This document shows, in pieces, positions 17,627 through 27,089 of a DNA stretch of 64,000 bases. The notes under the pieces were generated by a model. It did no database searches and had not been told where the DNA came from. It was given only the letters and a program-made list of their open reading frames with translations. Where the stretch lies: the NCBI GenBank assembly GCA_016721905.1, contig JADKHH010000024.1, positions 1-64,000 of the forward strand, given 5' to 3'. Position 1 is the stretch's first letter; every line of letters starts with the position of its first letter. The position numbers were made by a program, and so were the translations under genes. The DNA is from Candidatus Opimibacter skivensis (GTDB lineage: Bacteria > Bacteroidota > Bacteroidia > Chitinophagales > Saprospiraceae).

Positions 17627-17769
17627 AATTCAAGCAATTATTAAAACCAGGACAAAATTAGCCATAATTATCTTTACGTAGGGGATGACATAGGTATCGC
17701 AAGCTACTTTCTGAGGGTCATGGTCAACCTGGATAAAGGGATGAAAGGAGTAAAGGAGCGAGATATGGG

Positions 17770-17856
17770 TGCCTGGCAGTTGCAAACTGCCTTTCAATGA
17801 TCATACTATATTCAACAGCCTATCAAATTGATTTGAAGTTGCAAACTTCAAATAGC
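17770..17856. repeat. composite two-palindrome element, copy 1
   Basis: Palindrome GGCAGTTGCAAACTGCC (17775-17791) is followed by TTTCAATGATC and, with centre 59 bp further on, palindrome TTTGAAGTTGCAAACTTCAAA (17832-17852) ending in TAG. The copy at 22115 has the same order and spacing. Confidence 0.75.
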
Positions 17857-17873
17857 GTTTATAATTATTACTA

Positions 17874-17968
17874 ATGTTATCAACTTTATCAACCCATCAA
17901 CTCATCAATCCATCAACTTATAAACAAATCAACCTATCAACTCATAAACACATCAACCAATAAACTCC
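17874..17968. repeat. degenerate ATCAAC short-period array
   Basis: AT-rich array of units such as TCAACCCATCAACTCATCAA and ATAAACACATCAACC, about 95 bp, directly upstream of the type B T9SS gene. A shorter relative occurs at about 22217-22257. Confidence 0.65.
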
Positions 17969-18047
17969 AGTATTTCAGCCTAAATTTTTATCTTTCAACT
18001 GTATTTACACCATTTTGATAAGCTTCCACAGAGATCGGTTTTTTGGT

Positions 18048-21000
18048 ATGGCTGCTCAGGCTATCAGGATAAGTATTTTGTGTTGTGTGTGCCTCTTTCC
18101 GGTTAAAGGCCAAAACCTGGTCCCTAACCCCAGTTTTGAAGTATTCACTATGTGTCCTCCTTCCAACCTCAACGATGGTCCGCTGGAATGTGAACCATGG
18201 CTTTCGTTGTCGGGATCTTCTGATTATTTTCATACATGTACAGACCCTATGTACAGAGGGGTACCAACTAATTTTCAAGGATATCAACCTGCACATATTG
18301 GATTGGCATATGCGGGCCAGTATACCTGGGCATTTGCAGCTGGTCATGAATTTCTTACGGCTCCCTTACTGGATAACCTGGAAGCAGACCATTGTTATAA
18401 AGTCAGTGCCTGGATCAATCTGGCTAATGAAGGATGTGGTGCTGATCAGTATGGTATCCTGCTGACACCTGACCCACCCACGGTGTTTGTAGGAAATTTT
18501 CCCCAGATCAATTGGGGTGGGGATATTATCACCGATACAGTGGAGTGGACGAATGTACTTGGCTATTATACTGCAATCGGAAATGAACAATATATCACTC
18601 TGGGAAATTTTCGTGGCAATAGTCAGACAGGTGTTGACCCGGCATGTTATGGTCCTCCGGCTTTCTCGTATTACTATGTAGATGATGTGCTTGTTGAAGA
18701 GATTGCTGTACAGCAGATCGATGTTGATCTCGGCGGGCCTGTTACTGTTTGTGATTCATTCATCATCGACCCGGGAGGAGATCCCGATGTGGTATACAAC
18801 TGGAGCACCGGACACCAGGGGCATACCTTGACGGTCTATACCACGGGTGTTTATTCTGTTACTGCATCCTTTGCATGTACACAAGCAGTGGGTGATATTG
18901 AGGTAACCATCCTTAATTCCATTCAAGTGGATCTGGGTCCTGACCTGGTCTTATGCACAGGTGATGATGTAGAAATTTCCCTTGACCCTGATGCAGGGAC
19001 TTATCTGTGGGAGGATGGAAGCACGGATCCCGATTATACCATATCATCTCCTGGTACATATTCAGTGACATTGGATGATGGCTGTACGATGAGTATGGAT
19101 GAGGTGGTAGTGACAGGTATGGATATACCACCGCCTTTTACGCTTGGCCCTGATACGTTGCTTTGTGGCGGTGATGAATTTACGATTGTGCTTGATCCTG
19201 CACTTGGAGATTTTATGTGGCAGGATGGCTCCGATGAGACCTCTTACACGATTGATAATGTTGGTACCTATGCATTGACCATTTCAAATATGTGCGGCGA
19301 GCAAAGTGATGAAATGGAGGTGATTACCATGGCCCCACCTTTTATAAGCCTTGGTCCTGATTCAGCATGGTTATGCGATAATGAAGTATTGGATTTTGAG
19401 TTTGATCCGGACATGGGCAGTTATGTGTGGCAGGATGGTAGTATGTTTAATTATTATACCGTTTCTATTGAAGGACTCTATAGTGTAACCGTAACGAATG
19501 TTTGTGGAGATGACGAAGACGAAATATATGTGGTCCACCAAAATCAACCTGTCATAGATCTGGGCTCAGACTTGTTCGGTTGTCCGGGAGACACATTCGT
19601 TTTAGATCCAGGGATTATTTCCGGTACATATGCATGGCAGGACGGATCTTCAGGTCCGACATTTACCGTTACCTCCAATGGTACATATGCACTGTCTGTT
19701 TCAAATAATTGTGGATCAGATTTAGACATGGTCAATGTCACGTATGCTCCGCCCCTTGTGCCTCCGGCCCTGGGACCTGACCTTACGTTGTGTCCTGGTG
19801 AACAGGTCTTGCTGTCAGTTACTTCTCCTGGTGCGAGCTATCTGTGGAACGATCTGAGTACGGCTGATACATTATTGGTTTCTTCAGGAGGATTGTATTT
19901 TGTTGAAGTGTCTGATGCCTGTGTTGCTTTCACAGATACCATTTTGATTACCATCAATGATCAGCCCCCGGTTGTCCAGTTGCCTTCGGATTTTGACCTA
20001 TGCCAGGGCCAGTCTACTGTTCTGGATGCAGGTCTGACAGGTGTGACGTATTTATGGAATGATGGATCCATGGGGCCGCAACTAAATGTCACTATCCCAG
20101 GAATCTATTCTATAACGGTTAGCAATCCATGCGGATCAGATGTTGATTCCGTTGTTATTTCGGCAGGTGAAATACCTCCATCTGTATTTCTAGGCAATGA
20201 TTCATCCATGTGCGCCGGAGAAACGATACTGATCTTGCCGGCTTTTGATCACGTGGATACATGGTTGTGGCAGGATGGCTCTGCAGGTACCCAATTCTTA
20301 GCTACTTCTCCCGGACAATATCATGTAAGCGTGTCTAATTCTTGTGCAACAGCTTTCGATACATTGATGATAGATTTATTGCCAGCAGTACCTCCTGTAT
20401 CAATCGGTCCTGATACATCAATCTGCCCCGGCGAGTCAGTGGTGCTCTCTATTAGTTTGTCCAATGTTGATATCCTCTGGTCAGATGGATCTTCCAATCC
20501 TGATCTGATAGTTTCGGATAGCGGTGCTGTGTATGCTACAGTGACTAATAGTTGTGGTGCAGCTGCTGATACAGTCATCATTTCGTTTCTACCCACGATA
20601 CCACCTCTTGATCTCGGGCAGGATCAGACGATTTGTCCGGGTGAATTAGTCACTTTTTCACCCAACATTCCTGATGTAACTTATGTATGGCATGATGGTA
20701 GTACTGATCCGGTTTTCGAGACATCACAGGAGGGAACCATCATCCTTACGATAAGCAATAGCTGTGGTTTAGCTTCAGACACTGTGGTATTGACTGAAAG
20801 TACGGACGGGCCTCAACTTGATCTTGGTCCTGACCTGAATGCTTGTGTAGGAGATACCATCATTATCGAAGCAGGTATATCCGGCGTTCAGTATCAATGG
20901 CAGGATGGATCAGCACTCAATCAATATGTGACATCCACACCAGGTACTTTTATCCTGAATGTCAGCAATGCATGCGGCACAGATGCAGATACTATCCTTG

Positions 21001-21956
21001 TTGATTTTACTGCATTACCACCGGCTCAGGATCTCGGGCCTGATTCAACTTTATGTGAGGGAAGTACGCTGGTGTTGAATGCAAATGCAAGCCCTGGTAT
21101 TACGCTTACATGGCAGGATCAATCATCGGGCACCATGCATGTGGTATCATCACCGGGAATATATTTCGTGACAGCGATTAATCAATGTGGAGTGCTATCT
21201 GATACAGTATTGATCGGATACCTTGATGCACCTAATCCATTTTATCTGGGACCTGATACTATCCTCTGTGCAGGCGAATCTGTAACATTATCATCACCTG
21301 TTACAACTTATGATGCCGAGTGGCAGGATGGCAGCAGCTCATCAGATTACCTTGCTGATCAGGCAGGATTCTATTCATTGCAGCTCAGCAATAGCTGTGG
21401 TGCCGTCTCGGATACGCTTGAGGTGAGCTACAATGCAGAAGCACCCATTGTAATTCTTGAACCATCATTGTTGTGGTGCCCGGGTGATCAGTTCACTCTA
21501 GATGCCACTCAACCTTTTGATGCTACCTATCAGTGGAACACCGGAGCCATGACCTCCAGTATAGAGGTGGACACGGCAGGCACCTATAAAGTTGATGTTT
21601 TTACAACCTGTTACCAGGCGTCAGGCCAGACGGATATCCTCCCGAACGAAGATTGTCCTACAGGCCCTGTTTTTTATATTCCGAATGTGTTTTCACCAGA
21701 TGGTGATGGCATCAATGATGTATTCACCGTCTTCACAGACATACCTTCCGATGTGATCTCTATGGAAGGCACCATATTCGATCGCTGGGGAAATCTTGTT
21801 TATAGTTCAACCGAAAATCCATTCACCTGGAATGGTAAATTAAATGATGAACCTATGAACCCTGGCGTCTATGTGTATGTGATCCATATCCGGTACACAG
21901 GCCTTGCCGGTGAGGAAGAGGTAGTTTATTCAGGGGATGTGACGCTTGTGAGGTGA
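18048..21956 (+). CDS. giant surface protein with 14 Ig-like repeats and gliding-motility (T9SS type B) C-terminal domain
   Basis: 1302 residues from ATG 18048 (a TTG at 18015 is in frame but would precede the signal peptide). Signal peptide ends near CLFPVKGQ. Residues 12-225 form a lectin-like or jelly-roll domain (NLVPNPSFEVFTMCPP, AHIGLAYAG). Residues about 225-1204 hold 14 tandem repeats of 69-72 residues with the pattern LGPD-LCPGE-V-L, YLWQDGS, PG-Y-V-VSN-CG, DTV, usually ending in PP. Each repeat has two Cys that could pair. The last 95 residues (YIPNVFSPDGDGINDVFTVF, IFDRWGNLVYSS, NPGVYVYVIHIRY) are the CHU_C-type sorting domain used by the T9SS. Probably a filamentous cell-surface adhesin or motility protein. 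Confidence 0.88.
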   Translation: MAAQAIRISILCCVCLFPVKGQNLVPNPSFEVFTMCPPSNLNDGPLECEPWLSLSGSSDYFHTCTDPMYRGVPTNFQGYQPAHIGLAYAGQYTWAFAAGHEFLTAPLLDNLEADHCYKVSAWINLANEGCGADQYGILLTPDPPTVFVGNFPQINWGGDIITDTVEWTNVLGYYTAIGNEQYITLGNFRGNSQTGVDPACYGPPAFSYYYVDDVLVEEIAVQQIDVDLGGPVTVCDSFIIDPGGDPDVVYNWSTGHQGHTLTVYTTGVYSVTASFACTQAVGDIEVTILNSIQVDLGPDLVLCTGDDVEISLDPDAGTYLWEDGSTDPDYTISSPGTYSVTLDDGCTMSMDEVVVTGMDIPPPFTLGPDTLLCGGDEFTIVLDPALGDFMWQDGSDETSYTIDNVGTYALTISNMCGEQSDEMEVITMAPPFISLGPDSAWLCDNEVLDFEFDPDMGSYVWQDGSMFNYYTVSIEGLYSVTVTNVCGDDEDEIYVVHQNQPVIDLGSDLFGCPGDTFVLDPGIISGTYAWQDGSSGPTFTVTSNGTYALSVSNNCGSDLDMVNVTYAPPLVPPALGPDLTLCPGEQVLLSVTSPGASYLWNDLSTADTLLVSSGGLYFVEVSDACVAFTDTILITINDQPPVVQLPSDFDLCQGQSTVLDAGLTGVTYLWNDGSMGPQLNVTIPGIYSITVSNPCGSDVDSVVISAGEIPPSVFLGNDSSMCAGETILILPAFDHVDTWLWQDGSAGTQFLATSPGQYHVSVSNSCATAFDTLMIDLLPAVPPVSIGPDTSICPGESVVLSISLSNVDILWSDGSSNPDLIVSDSGAVYATVTNSCGAAADTVIISFLPTIPPLDLGQDQTICPGELVTFSPNIPDVTYVWHDGSTDPVFETSQEGTIILTISNSCGLASDTVVLTESTDGPQLDLGPDLNACVGDTIIIEAGISGVQYQWQDGSALNQYVTSTPGTFILNVSNACGTDADTILVDFTALPPAQDLGPDSTLCEGSTLVLNANASPGITLTWQDQSSGTMHVVSSPGIYFVTAINQCGVLSDTVLIGYLDAPNPFYLGPDTILCAGESVTLSSPVTTYDAEWQDGSSSSDYLADQAGFYSLQLSNSCGAVSDTLEVSYNAEAPIVILEPSLLWCPGDQFTLDATQPFDATYQWNTGAMTSSIEVDTAGTYKVDVFTTCYQASGQTDILPNEDCPTGPVFYIPNVFSPDGDGINDVFTVFTDIPSDVISMEGTIFDRWGNLVYSSTENPFTWNGKLNDEPMNPGVYVYVIHIRYTGLAGEEEVVYSGDVTLVR

Positions 21957-21999
21957 TGTGTAAGAGAGGAAGAGCGTGAGAATGTAAGATGATCTTCTG

Positions 22000-22097
22000 G
22001 CCCCCTACCCCCTGAAAGGGGGAGCAGAATAAAATTAATAATCGAATTCTCAATGCTATTTCAATCAGGTCCCCCTTTCAGGGGGTAGGGGGTCAGA
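22000..22097. repeat. GGGGG-type inverted repeat, second copy
   Basis: Left arm GCCCCCTACCCCCTGAAAGG and right arm CCCCCTTTCAGGGGGTAGGG (then GGGTCAG) enclose about 50 AT-rich bases. Same arms as at 5066-5225. Confidence 0.78.
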
Positions 22098-22114
22098 CGA
22101 AGCAAATAATTAAA

Positions 22115-22201
22115 TACCTGGCACTTGCAAATTGCCTTTCGATGATCTACCAATAAACCAATAATTCGTATAGTGATTTGAAGTTGCAAACTTCAAATAG
22201 A
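22115..22201. repeat. composite two-palindrome element, copy 2
   Basis: CCTGGCACTTGCAAATTGCC (imperfect palindrome centred at 22128) and TTTGAAGTTGCAAACTTCAAA (22177-22197) followed by TAG. Centre-to-centre distance is 59 bp, as in the copy at 17770, although the intervening sequence differs. An ATCAAC-type array follows at 22217-22257. Confidence 0.75.
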
Positions 22202-22260
22202 GGCATGCATTGTTTACATAAACTATAAACCCATCAACCTATCAACTCATCAACCACTTT

Positions 22261-23316
22261 CTATTCCGTCCCCGGCATCTCCCGTTGCTTGACAAAAAAT
22301 TCGCTGGAATACATTTTAAGCAGAAGCAGGAAAAGGGAAATGATTAAAGGCCCAAATATGAGGCCCAGGAAGCCAAACAATGTCAATCCGATGATCACCC
22401 CGAAGACGGTTATGAGCGGATGTACATCGGCAAATTTTTTAGCGAGGGCAAAACGAAAGAAATTATCTACAGTGCCGATGACACCAAAGCCAAAGATGAG
22501 CATAGCGATACCCTGCCAGGTATGATCATTGGCAAGCAATATGATCGACACAGGTACATAGGCCATTGCGGCACCGACGACCGGGAGCATTGCCGTGATG
22601 CAAGTAATGACAAACCAAAACCAAGGCTCGTTGACGCCAAGGATTAAATACCCTATGAGTGCAACCACTCCCTGAAGTAAAGCGATGACGGGAATGCCTA
22701 TCGCGTTACTCAAAACCATATTTTCGATTTCTGTTCCGAGTTTGTTCACATTTGCATCCTTGAGCGGCATGTATTCATAAAGATCTTCTTCCATCTTGCT
22801 TCCACCATGCAACATAAAATAAAGGATGAAATACATGAAGAAAAGGGTGCCTAATGTGCCAAACGTTGCGCTGAGCACTTGAGGAATGGTCTGGGCTGCA
22901 AAATTGCCCACTTTAGAGATATTTTCCTGGCTGATCAGCTCAAATCCAAAACGCTCCTCCAGTTTGGCAACGAGGGTTTGAAAAGCGGCCAGCAGTTCAT
23001 TGGAATGTTCAAGAGCATAGGTCACCTTTGACGTCAGCATGCCGATCAAGGCACCAATAGGAATCATGATGACCACAAACGACAGGAGGATGAGCAACCA
23101 GACACTTAAGTTTTTAGACCATTTCCTTGTCTCCACCAGATAGATCATCGGCCTCCGCATGAGTATGTATAAGGTTACAGCCCCAAGGAAAGCAGGCAGA
23201 AAGACCATAAATTCCTTGACCAATAATGCACCCAGTAAGGCCAGGAGGACCAGGAAGAATATCTGCCTTATCTTATTCTGATGTATAAAGTGCTCTTGAG
23301 ATGAGTGGTTTTCCAT
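22261..23316 (-). CDS. AI-2E family transporter (PerM/YdiK type)
   Basis: 351-residue inner-membrane protein with about eight hydrophobic segments. Family features: paired N-terminal segments IFFLVLLALLGALLVKEFMV and AFLGAVTLYILMRRPMIYLV, a long soluble stretch with a predicted amphipathic helix (ALEHSNELLAAFQTLVAKL), and the conserved C-terminal half GVNEPWFWFVITCITAMLPV, VGAAMAYVPVSIILL, VDNFFRFALAKKFADVHPLI and FGFLGLIFGPLIISLFL. These match the AI-2E exporter superfamily. The substrate cannot be told from sequence, and many members are not autoinducer exporters. It is divergent from the DUF1214 gene across a 291-bp gap that contains an AAGCTTATA array. Confidence 0.82.
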   Translation of the reverse strand: MENHSSQEHFIHQNKIRQIFFLVLLALLGALLVKEFMVFLPAFLGAVTLYILMRRPMIYLVETRKWSKNLSVWLLILLSFVVIMIPIGALIGMLTSKVTYALEHSNELLAAFQTLVAKLEERFGFELISQENISKVGNFAAQTIPQVLSATFGTLGTLFFMYFILYFMLHGGSKMEEDLYEYMPLKDANVNKLGTEIENMVLSNAIGIPVIALLQGVVALIGYLILGVNEPWFWFVITCITAMLPVVGAAMAYVPVSIILLANDHTWQGIAMLIFGFGVIGTVDNFFRFALAKKFADVHPLITVFGVIIGLTLFGFLGLIFGPLIISLFLLLLKMYSSEFFVKQREMPGTE

Positions 23317-23371
23317 GGCTTAAAGATAGATATTACCTTAAGATGTTGCCAATAGACCATGCGTGTTTAAA

Positions 23372-23518
23372 TTAATAAGCTTATAGGCTTATACGCTTAT
23401 AGGCTTATGCTCTCATCACTATATATGATTATAAGCTTATTGGCTTATACTCCCGTATCCTGATTCATCCTTAAACCTCATCACCCCCATAAGCTTATAA
23501 GCATATAAGCCTATAACC
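23372..23518. repeat. AAGCTTATA / AGGCTTATA palindromic array
   Basis: Three blocks (about 23372-23412, 23428-23456, 23488-23518) of alternating TAAGCTTATAGGCTTATACG-type units. TAAGCTTA is itself a palindrome, so the array can fold on either strand. It occupies the intergenic space between divergent genes. Confidence 0.7.
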
Positions 23519-23607
23519 ATTCTTTGCCTCCAATTCCCCCGAATAAACTATGTTTACCCGAGTAAAGCACGCGGTACAGTCTATCGCTCAATGACAGCAG
23601 ATTAAAT

Positions 23608-24798
23608 ATGGGAAAAATCCTTTTTTTCATTTTACGCATATTTAAAGGTATCCGGTTGACCTGGTTACGGTTGATTGGTAAAACGGAATCCGATATCCAT
23701 GCGCAGCGAATTGCTTCAGGTAAGTCCTGGGAGGAATTTTGCGACAACCTCAAGACCGCAGGTGCAGCACTCGTATACCCGGGTACTCCACGGGATGCTT
23801 TCCAACAAGCAGAGGGTGTTCGGTACCTGTCCAGGCTGACAAGGGCAGCCCTCGAAGCTTATGTGGAATATGGAGATGTCGAGTTTCCCGAATTGCGAAG
23901 GATGGTTCACGAAACTGTAAAATTGGGCGCGGATAATCCGGACAACTTTTACCTCAATGCACAGATCAGCGGTACATACGAATATCGCATCATCGGTAAA
24001 CGAAACTCCATCGATTATCTTGGATTCTTCACTCAAAACGGAACCTATGGTACACCGGGAGGAATGGCTCCCTGCGGTGTACTCGAAGGCAAGGACCTAG
24101 TCATGGATGCAGATGGTCGTTTCGAAATCATCGTGAGTAAAGAGCGAAGAGGAAAGAATTGGTTGAAGATCGAAGATGCCTCCAGCCTCCTGATGGTACG
24201 TCAGACTTTCCTGGATCGGAGTAATGAGCAGCCAGCCGAATTAAGGATTGAAAATATGGATGGCCGTAAAGTTCCGAATCCATTAACCCCGGATAAGATT
24301 GACAAAGGGCTTTCTACTGCTGCATTATTTGTGGTGGGAGCCCCCGTCCTCTTTGCCAAATGGGCCAACGGATTTAAGAAGCATACCAATCAATTGCCCA
24401 TTTTTGATCCCGCTGTATCCAATGCAGCAGGTGGAGATGCAAGTATCATTTATCATCACAGTTATTGGAAACTTCAGGATGATGAGGCGTTAATGATTGA
24501 ATTCACACCACCGGATTGTGATACCTGGAATTTCCAGCTCAACAATTACTGGATGGAGTCTTTGGATTACAGGTATTTTCCTATTTCGATCAATAAGCAT
24601 ACTGCAGTAATGGGAAGCGATGGGAAAATAAAAATCATCGTTGCCGCTTCTAATCCTGGTGTGCCAAACTGGATCGATACCTGTCATCATCCGGAAGGTA
24701 CCATGTGCCTTCGATGGTATAGGTTAAGGCAAGGTGCATCACCTGTAGTACCAGACTGCCAGGTTGTATCATTGAAAGATATGTTGGGAAATGGATAA
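23608..24798 (+). CDS. DUF1214 domain protein
   Basis: 396 residues with no signal peptide (an N-terminal hydrophobic stretch ILFFILRIFKGIRLTWL could anchor it). The C-terminal 120 residues carry the DUF1214 pattern: SYWKLQDDEALMIEFTPPDC, TWNFQLNNYWMESLDYRYFP, ISINKHTAVMGSDGKIKIIV, NWIDTCHHPEGTMCLRWYRL. The N-terminal half (AALVYPGTPRDAFQQAEGVR, YLSRLTRAALEAYVEYGD, GADNPDNFYLNAQISGTYEY) is typical of the same long proteins. The biochemical function is not established. First of a three-gene operon: the sulfotransferase start overlaps its end by 8 bp. A second DUF1214 protein is encoded at 29637-31055. Confidence 0.8.
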   Translation: MGKILFFILRIFKGIRLTWLRLIGKTESDIHAQRIASGKSWEEFCDNLKTAGAALVYPGTPRDAFQQAEGVRYLSRLTRAALEAYVEYGDVEFPELRRMVHETVKLGADNPDNFYLNAQISGTYEYRIIGKRNSIDYLGFFTQNGTYGTPGGMAPCGVLEGKDLVMDADGRFEIIVSKERRGKNWLKIEDASSLLMVRQTFLDRSNEQPAELRIENMDGRKVPNPLTPDKIDKGLSTAALFVVGAPVLFAKWANGFKKHTNQLPIFDPAVSNAAGGDASIIYHHSYWKLQDDEALMIEFTPPDCDTWNFQLNNYWMESLDYRYFPISINKHTAVMGSDGKIKIIVAASNPGVPNWIDTCHHPEGTMCLRWYRLRQGASPVVPDCQVVSLKDMLGNG

Positions 24799-26035
24799 TC
24801 AGCGTATCGTAACCGTCGCGGGTTTCAAAAAAAAACCTTTGTGGTTTAGCATGATCAATAATGTCTGGAATAACACTTATTTCATAGGCACAAAAGTTAA
24901 TCTGGATAAAGATCACTTGATCAGGTTGGCAAGAAGGCAAACGGGACTTCAGTTTTTGGGAAATGATTTCTGGGAAGAGCCATTGGAGAAGTTGCTGTAT
25001 GCCATAGAGCATGAAGCACAATTGCATCCAGTCGGACGGTTTATTACCCAACAACGTATGACTAGCCTCCTGGCCATCAGACTCAGGGCAGAAGAAGCGT
25101 TTAGAAAAAATCCAGGTATACTCGAACAGGAATTGTATCCGGTGCAATTGATTTGCGGATTACAACGAACAGGTACGACTAAGTTGCAACGATTGTTGTC
25201 TGCAGATAATGATAACAGGGTATTGTATAGTTGGGAAGCTATCAATCCTGTGCCCATAAGCAATAAACCAAACGAGATAGAGCAGCGGAAAAGAGCTGCA
25301 CGTATCAGCGAAAAGGCATTGCGCATGATGGCTCCTGGTTTTTTTTCTATTCATCCAGTCGAATATGAAAAACCTGAAGAAGATATCCTACTATTGGATA
25401 CCACTTTCTTAAGTACGACTCCTGAAGCCACCATGTTTGTTCCTTCCTATGCATCCTGGTTGGAGCAAACAGATCAGTCACCTGCCTATGCCTATCTCGT
25501 CAAGCTGCTGAAGTATCTTCAATATCAAAGGCCCGGTAAACGGTGGGTGCTCAAGAGTCCGCATCACATGGAGTTTCCGGATCTGGCCAAAAAACATTTT
25601 AAGGATGTGCACTATATCTGGACGCATCGCAATATCGAGGAGAGCCTTCCTTCCTTCCTGAGTATGGTCGCGCATAGCCAAACGATATTCAGTGATCAGG
25701 TTTCGCTGGATAGGGTAGCCAAACATTGGGTGAGAAAGACCGGGTATATGCTATCGAAAGGAATCCAATTCAGGAAAGAAAACCCTAAGGAGAAATATAC
25801 AGATGTCATGTACCCGCAGCTTATTTCATCACCGATTGAAGTTCTGGAAGACATCTATCGTTTTGGTGAACCTGTTTCCGGAGGTTTATTGCAAAATTTT
25901 CAGGAGACGGAGCGGCAGAACAAGCAATACCGGTATGGAAAGCACACCTATAAGCTTGAGGATTTTGGGATTCACCAGGATGACATCCATGAAGTGGTGA
26001 ACATATACAATGAGTTTCTCAATACACTGAAATAA
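24791..26035 (+). CDS. sulfotransferase family protein
   Basis: 414 residues. The PAPS-binding 5'-phosphosulfate loop is ICGLQRTGTTKLQRLLS, and the 3'-phosphate region is YIWTHRNIEESLPSFLSM, as in the large bacterial sulfotransferase family (Sulfotransfer_3). Between them are a WEAINPVP motif and KRWVLKSPHHMEFPDLAKKH, which mark the subgroup usually found beside DUF1214 and SDR genes. It should transfer sulfate from PAPS to a hydroxyl of an unknown small molecule or lipid. Overlaps the DUF1214 gene by 8 bp and lies 3 bp before the SDR gene, so translational coupling is likely. Confidence 0.85.
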   Translation: MDNQRIVTVAGFKKKPLWFSMINNVWNNTYFIGTKVNLDKDHLIRLARRQTGLQFLGNDFWEEPLEKLLYAIEHEAQLHPVGRFITQQRMTSLLAIRLRAEEAFRKNPGILEQELYPVQLICGLQRTGTTKLQRLLSADNDNRVLYSWEAINPVPISNKPNEIEQRKRAARISEKALRMMAPGFFSIHPVEYEKPEEDILLLDTTFLSTTPEATMFVPSYASWLEQTDQSPAYAYLVKLLKYLQYQRPGKRWVLKSPHHMEFPDLAKKHFKDVHYIWTHRNIEESLPSFLSMVAHSQTIFSDQVSLDRVAKHWVRKTGYMLSKGIQFRKENPKEKYTDVMYPQLISSPIEVLEDIYRFGEPVSGGLLQNFQETERQNKQYRYGKHTYKLEDFGIHQDDIHEVVNIYNEFLNTLK

Positions 26036-26038
26036 CAC

Positions 26039-27055
26039 ATGGCAGACGAAAAGGGAAGGTATTCAAACGCATTCACGGCCACATTGGCTGGTATCGCTGA
26101 TTTGTTCCGAAAACAAAAGAATGCGGTGGTGCTGAGTGATGATGATGTCATCACCGGAAAGAATATTTTGATTACCGGCGCGAGTTCAGGACTCGGATTT
26201 GAAGCTGCGGTACAGTTGGCGCGAAGGGGAGCACATGTGTATATGGCCTGCCGTAGCGGTATTCCGGAGAAAGGAGAAAAGGTCATGCAGCATACGGGGA
26301 ATAGAAATGTAGTCATGCTGCCGGTTGATCTTTCAGACATAGAATCTATCAAAAAGCTTGTTGGTCAATTGAAGGAAGCGGCTGTAAAAATTGACGTGCT
26401 CATTGAAAATGCAGCGGTAGTGCCTTCTGGAAGCAGGAAGACAAAGCAAGGGATTGAAGAGATGTTTATGGTCAATTACCTTTCAAAGTTTCTGCTGACC
26501 AGATGGCTGTTGGACAACAATCTATTTAATACAGACGGTGGCAGTATTCCGAGGATTATTTTTGTTTCTTCTGAAAGTCATCGTAATCCAAAAGCATTTG
26601 ACTGGGATGGTTTTGGAAAATATAAGGAATACTCCATGGGAAAGACAGTCGAGCTATATGGTTACTACAAATTGCTCATGACGACGTATGCCAATGAATT
26701 GGCAAGACGTCTAAACCCTACCAGTCAACATAGATATTCCATATTTGCACTTTGTCCGGGGCCGGTCAATAGTAATATAGCCAGAGAATCACCCGCGATC
26801 TTTAAGCCATTGTTGAAAATTGTTTTTGGCATATTTTTCAGATCACCCAAAGTGGCTGTACAGCCCGTCGTTTATTTCGCCGCATCAAGTGATGTAAAAG
26901 ATAAGACTATCGATTATCTCTTCCTCATGAGTAGAAAGGAAATGGATGCCAAGGCAACCGATGTGGAAAATGGAAAAAAAGTATGGCGCCTTTCCGAGGA
27001 GTTGCTCAATCAACATGGGGTTGTTTTTCAAAAATCATTTCCACCGCGCATTTGA
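26039..27055 (+). CDS. short-chain dehydrogenase/reductase (protochlorophyllide-reductase/retinol-dehydrogenase-like)
   Basis: 338 residues. Rossmann dinucleotide motif ILITGASSGLGFEAAVQLA, a following MACRS that favours NADP, the structural motif IENAAVVPS, and the catalytic Tyr-Lys pair in YGYYKLLMTTYANELARR. The longer C-terminus and ALCPGPVNSNIARE resemble the retinol-dehydrogenase and light-dependent protochlorophyllide-reductase branch. It probably oxidises or reduces a hydrophobic alcohol or ketone. Third gene of the DUF1214-sulfotransferase-SDR operon, 3 bp after the sulfotransferase. The 3' end is 19 bp from a convergent gene, with a small hairpin between (27069-27089). Confidence 0.85.
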   Translation: MADEKGRYSNAFTATLAGIADLFRKQKNAVVLSDDDVITGKNILITGASSGLGFEAAVQLARRGAHVYMACRSGIPEKGEKVMQHTGNRNVVMLPVDLSDIESIKKLVGQLKEAAVKIDVLIENAAVVPSGSRKTKQGIEEMFMVNYLSKFLLTRWLLDNNLFNTDGGSIPRIIFVSSESHRNPKAFDWDGFGKYKEYSMGKTVELYGYYKLLMTTYANELARRLNPTSQHRYSIFALCPGPVNSNIARESPAIFKPLLKIVFGIFFRSPKVAVQPVVYFAASSDVKDKTIDYLFLMSRKEMDAKATDVENGKKVWRLSEELLNQHGVVFQKSFPPRI

Positions 27056-27068
27056 GGAGTGTGTTAAA

Positions 27069-27089
27069 GTCAGATTATTTCGATCTGAC
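27069..27089. terminator. weak hairpin between convergent genes
   Basis: GTCAGAT (27069-27075) pairs with ATCTGAC (27083-27089) around a 7-base loop, at the meeting point of the SDR and EthD-like genes. No strong T-tract, so terminator activity is doubtful. Confidence 0.3.
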
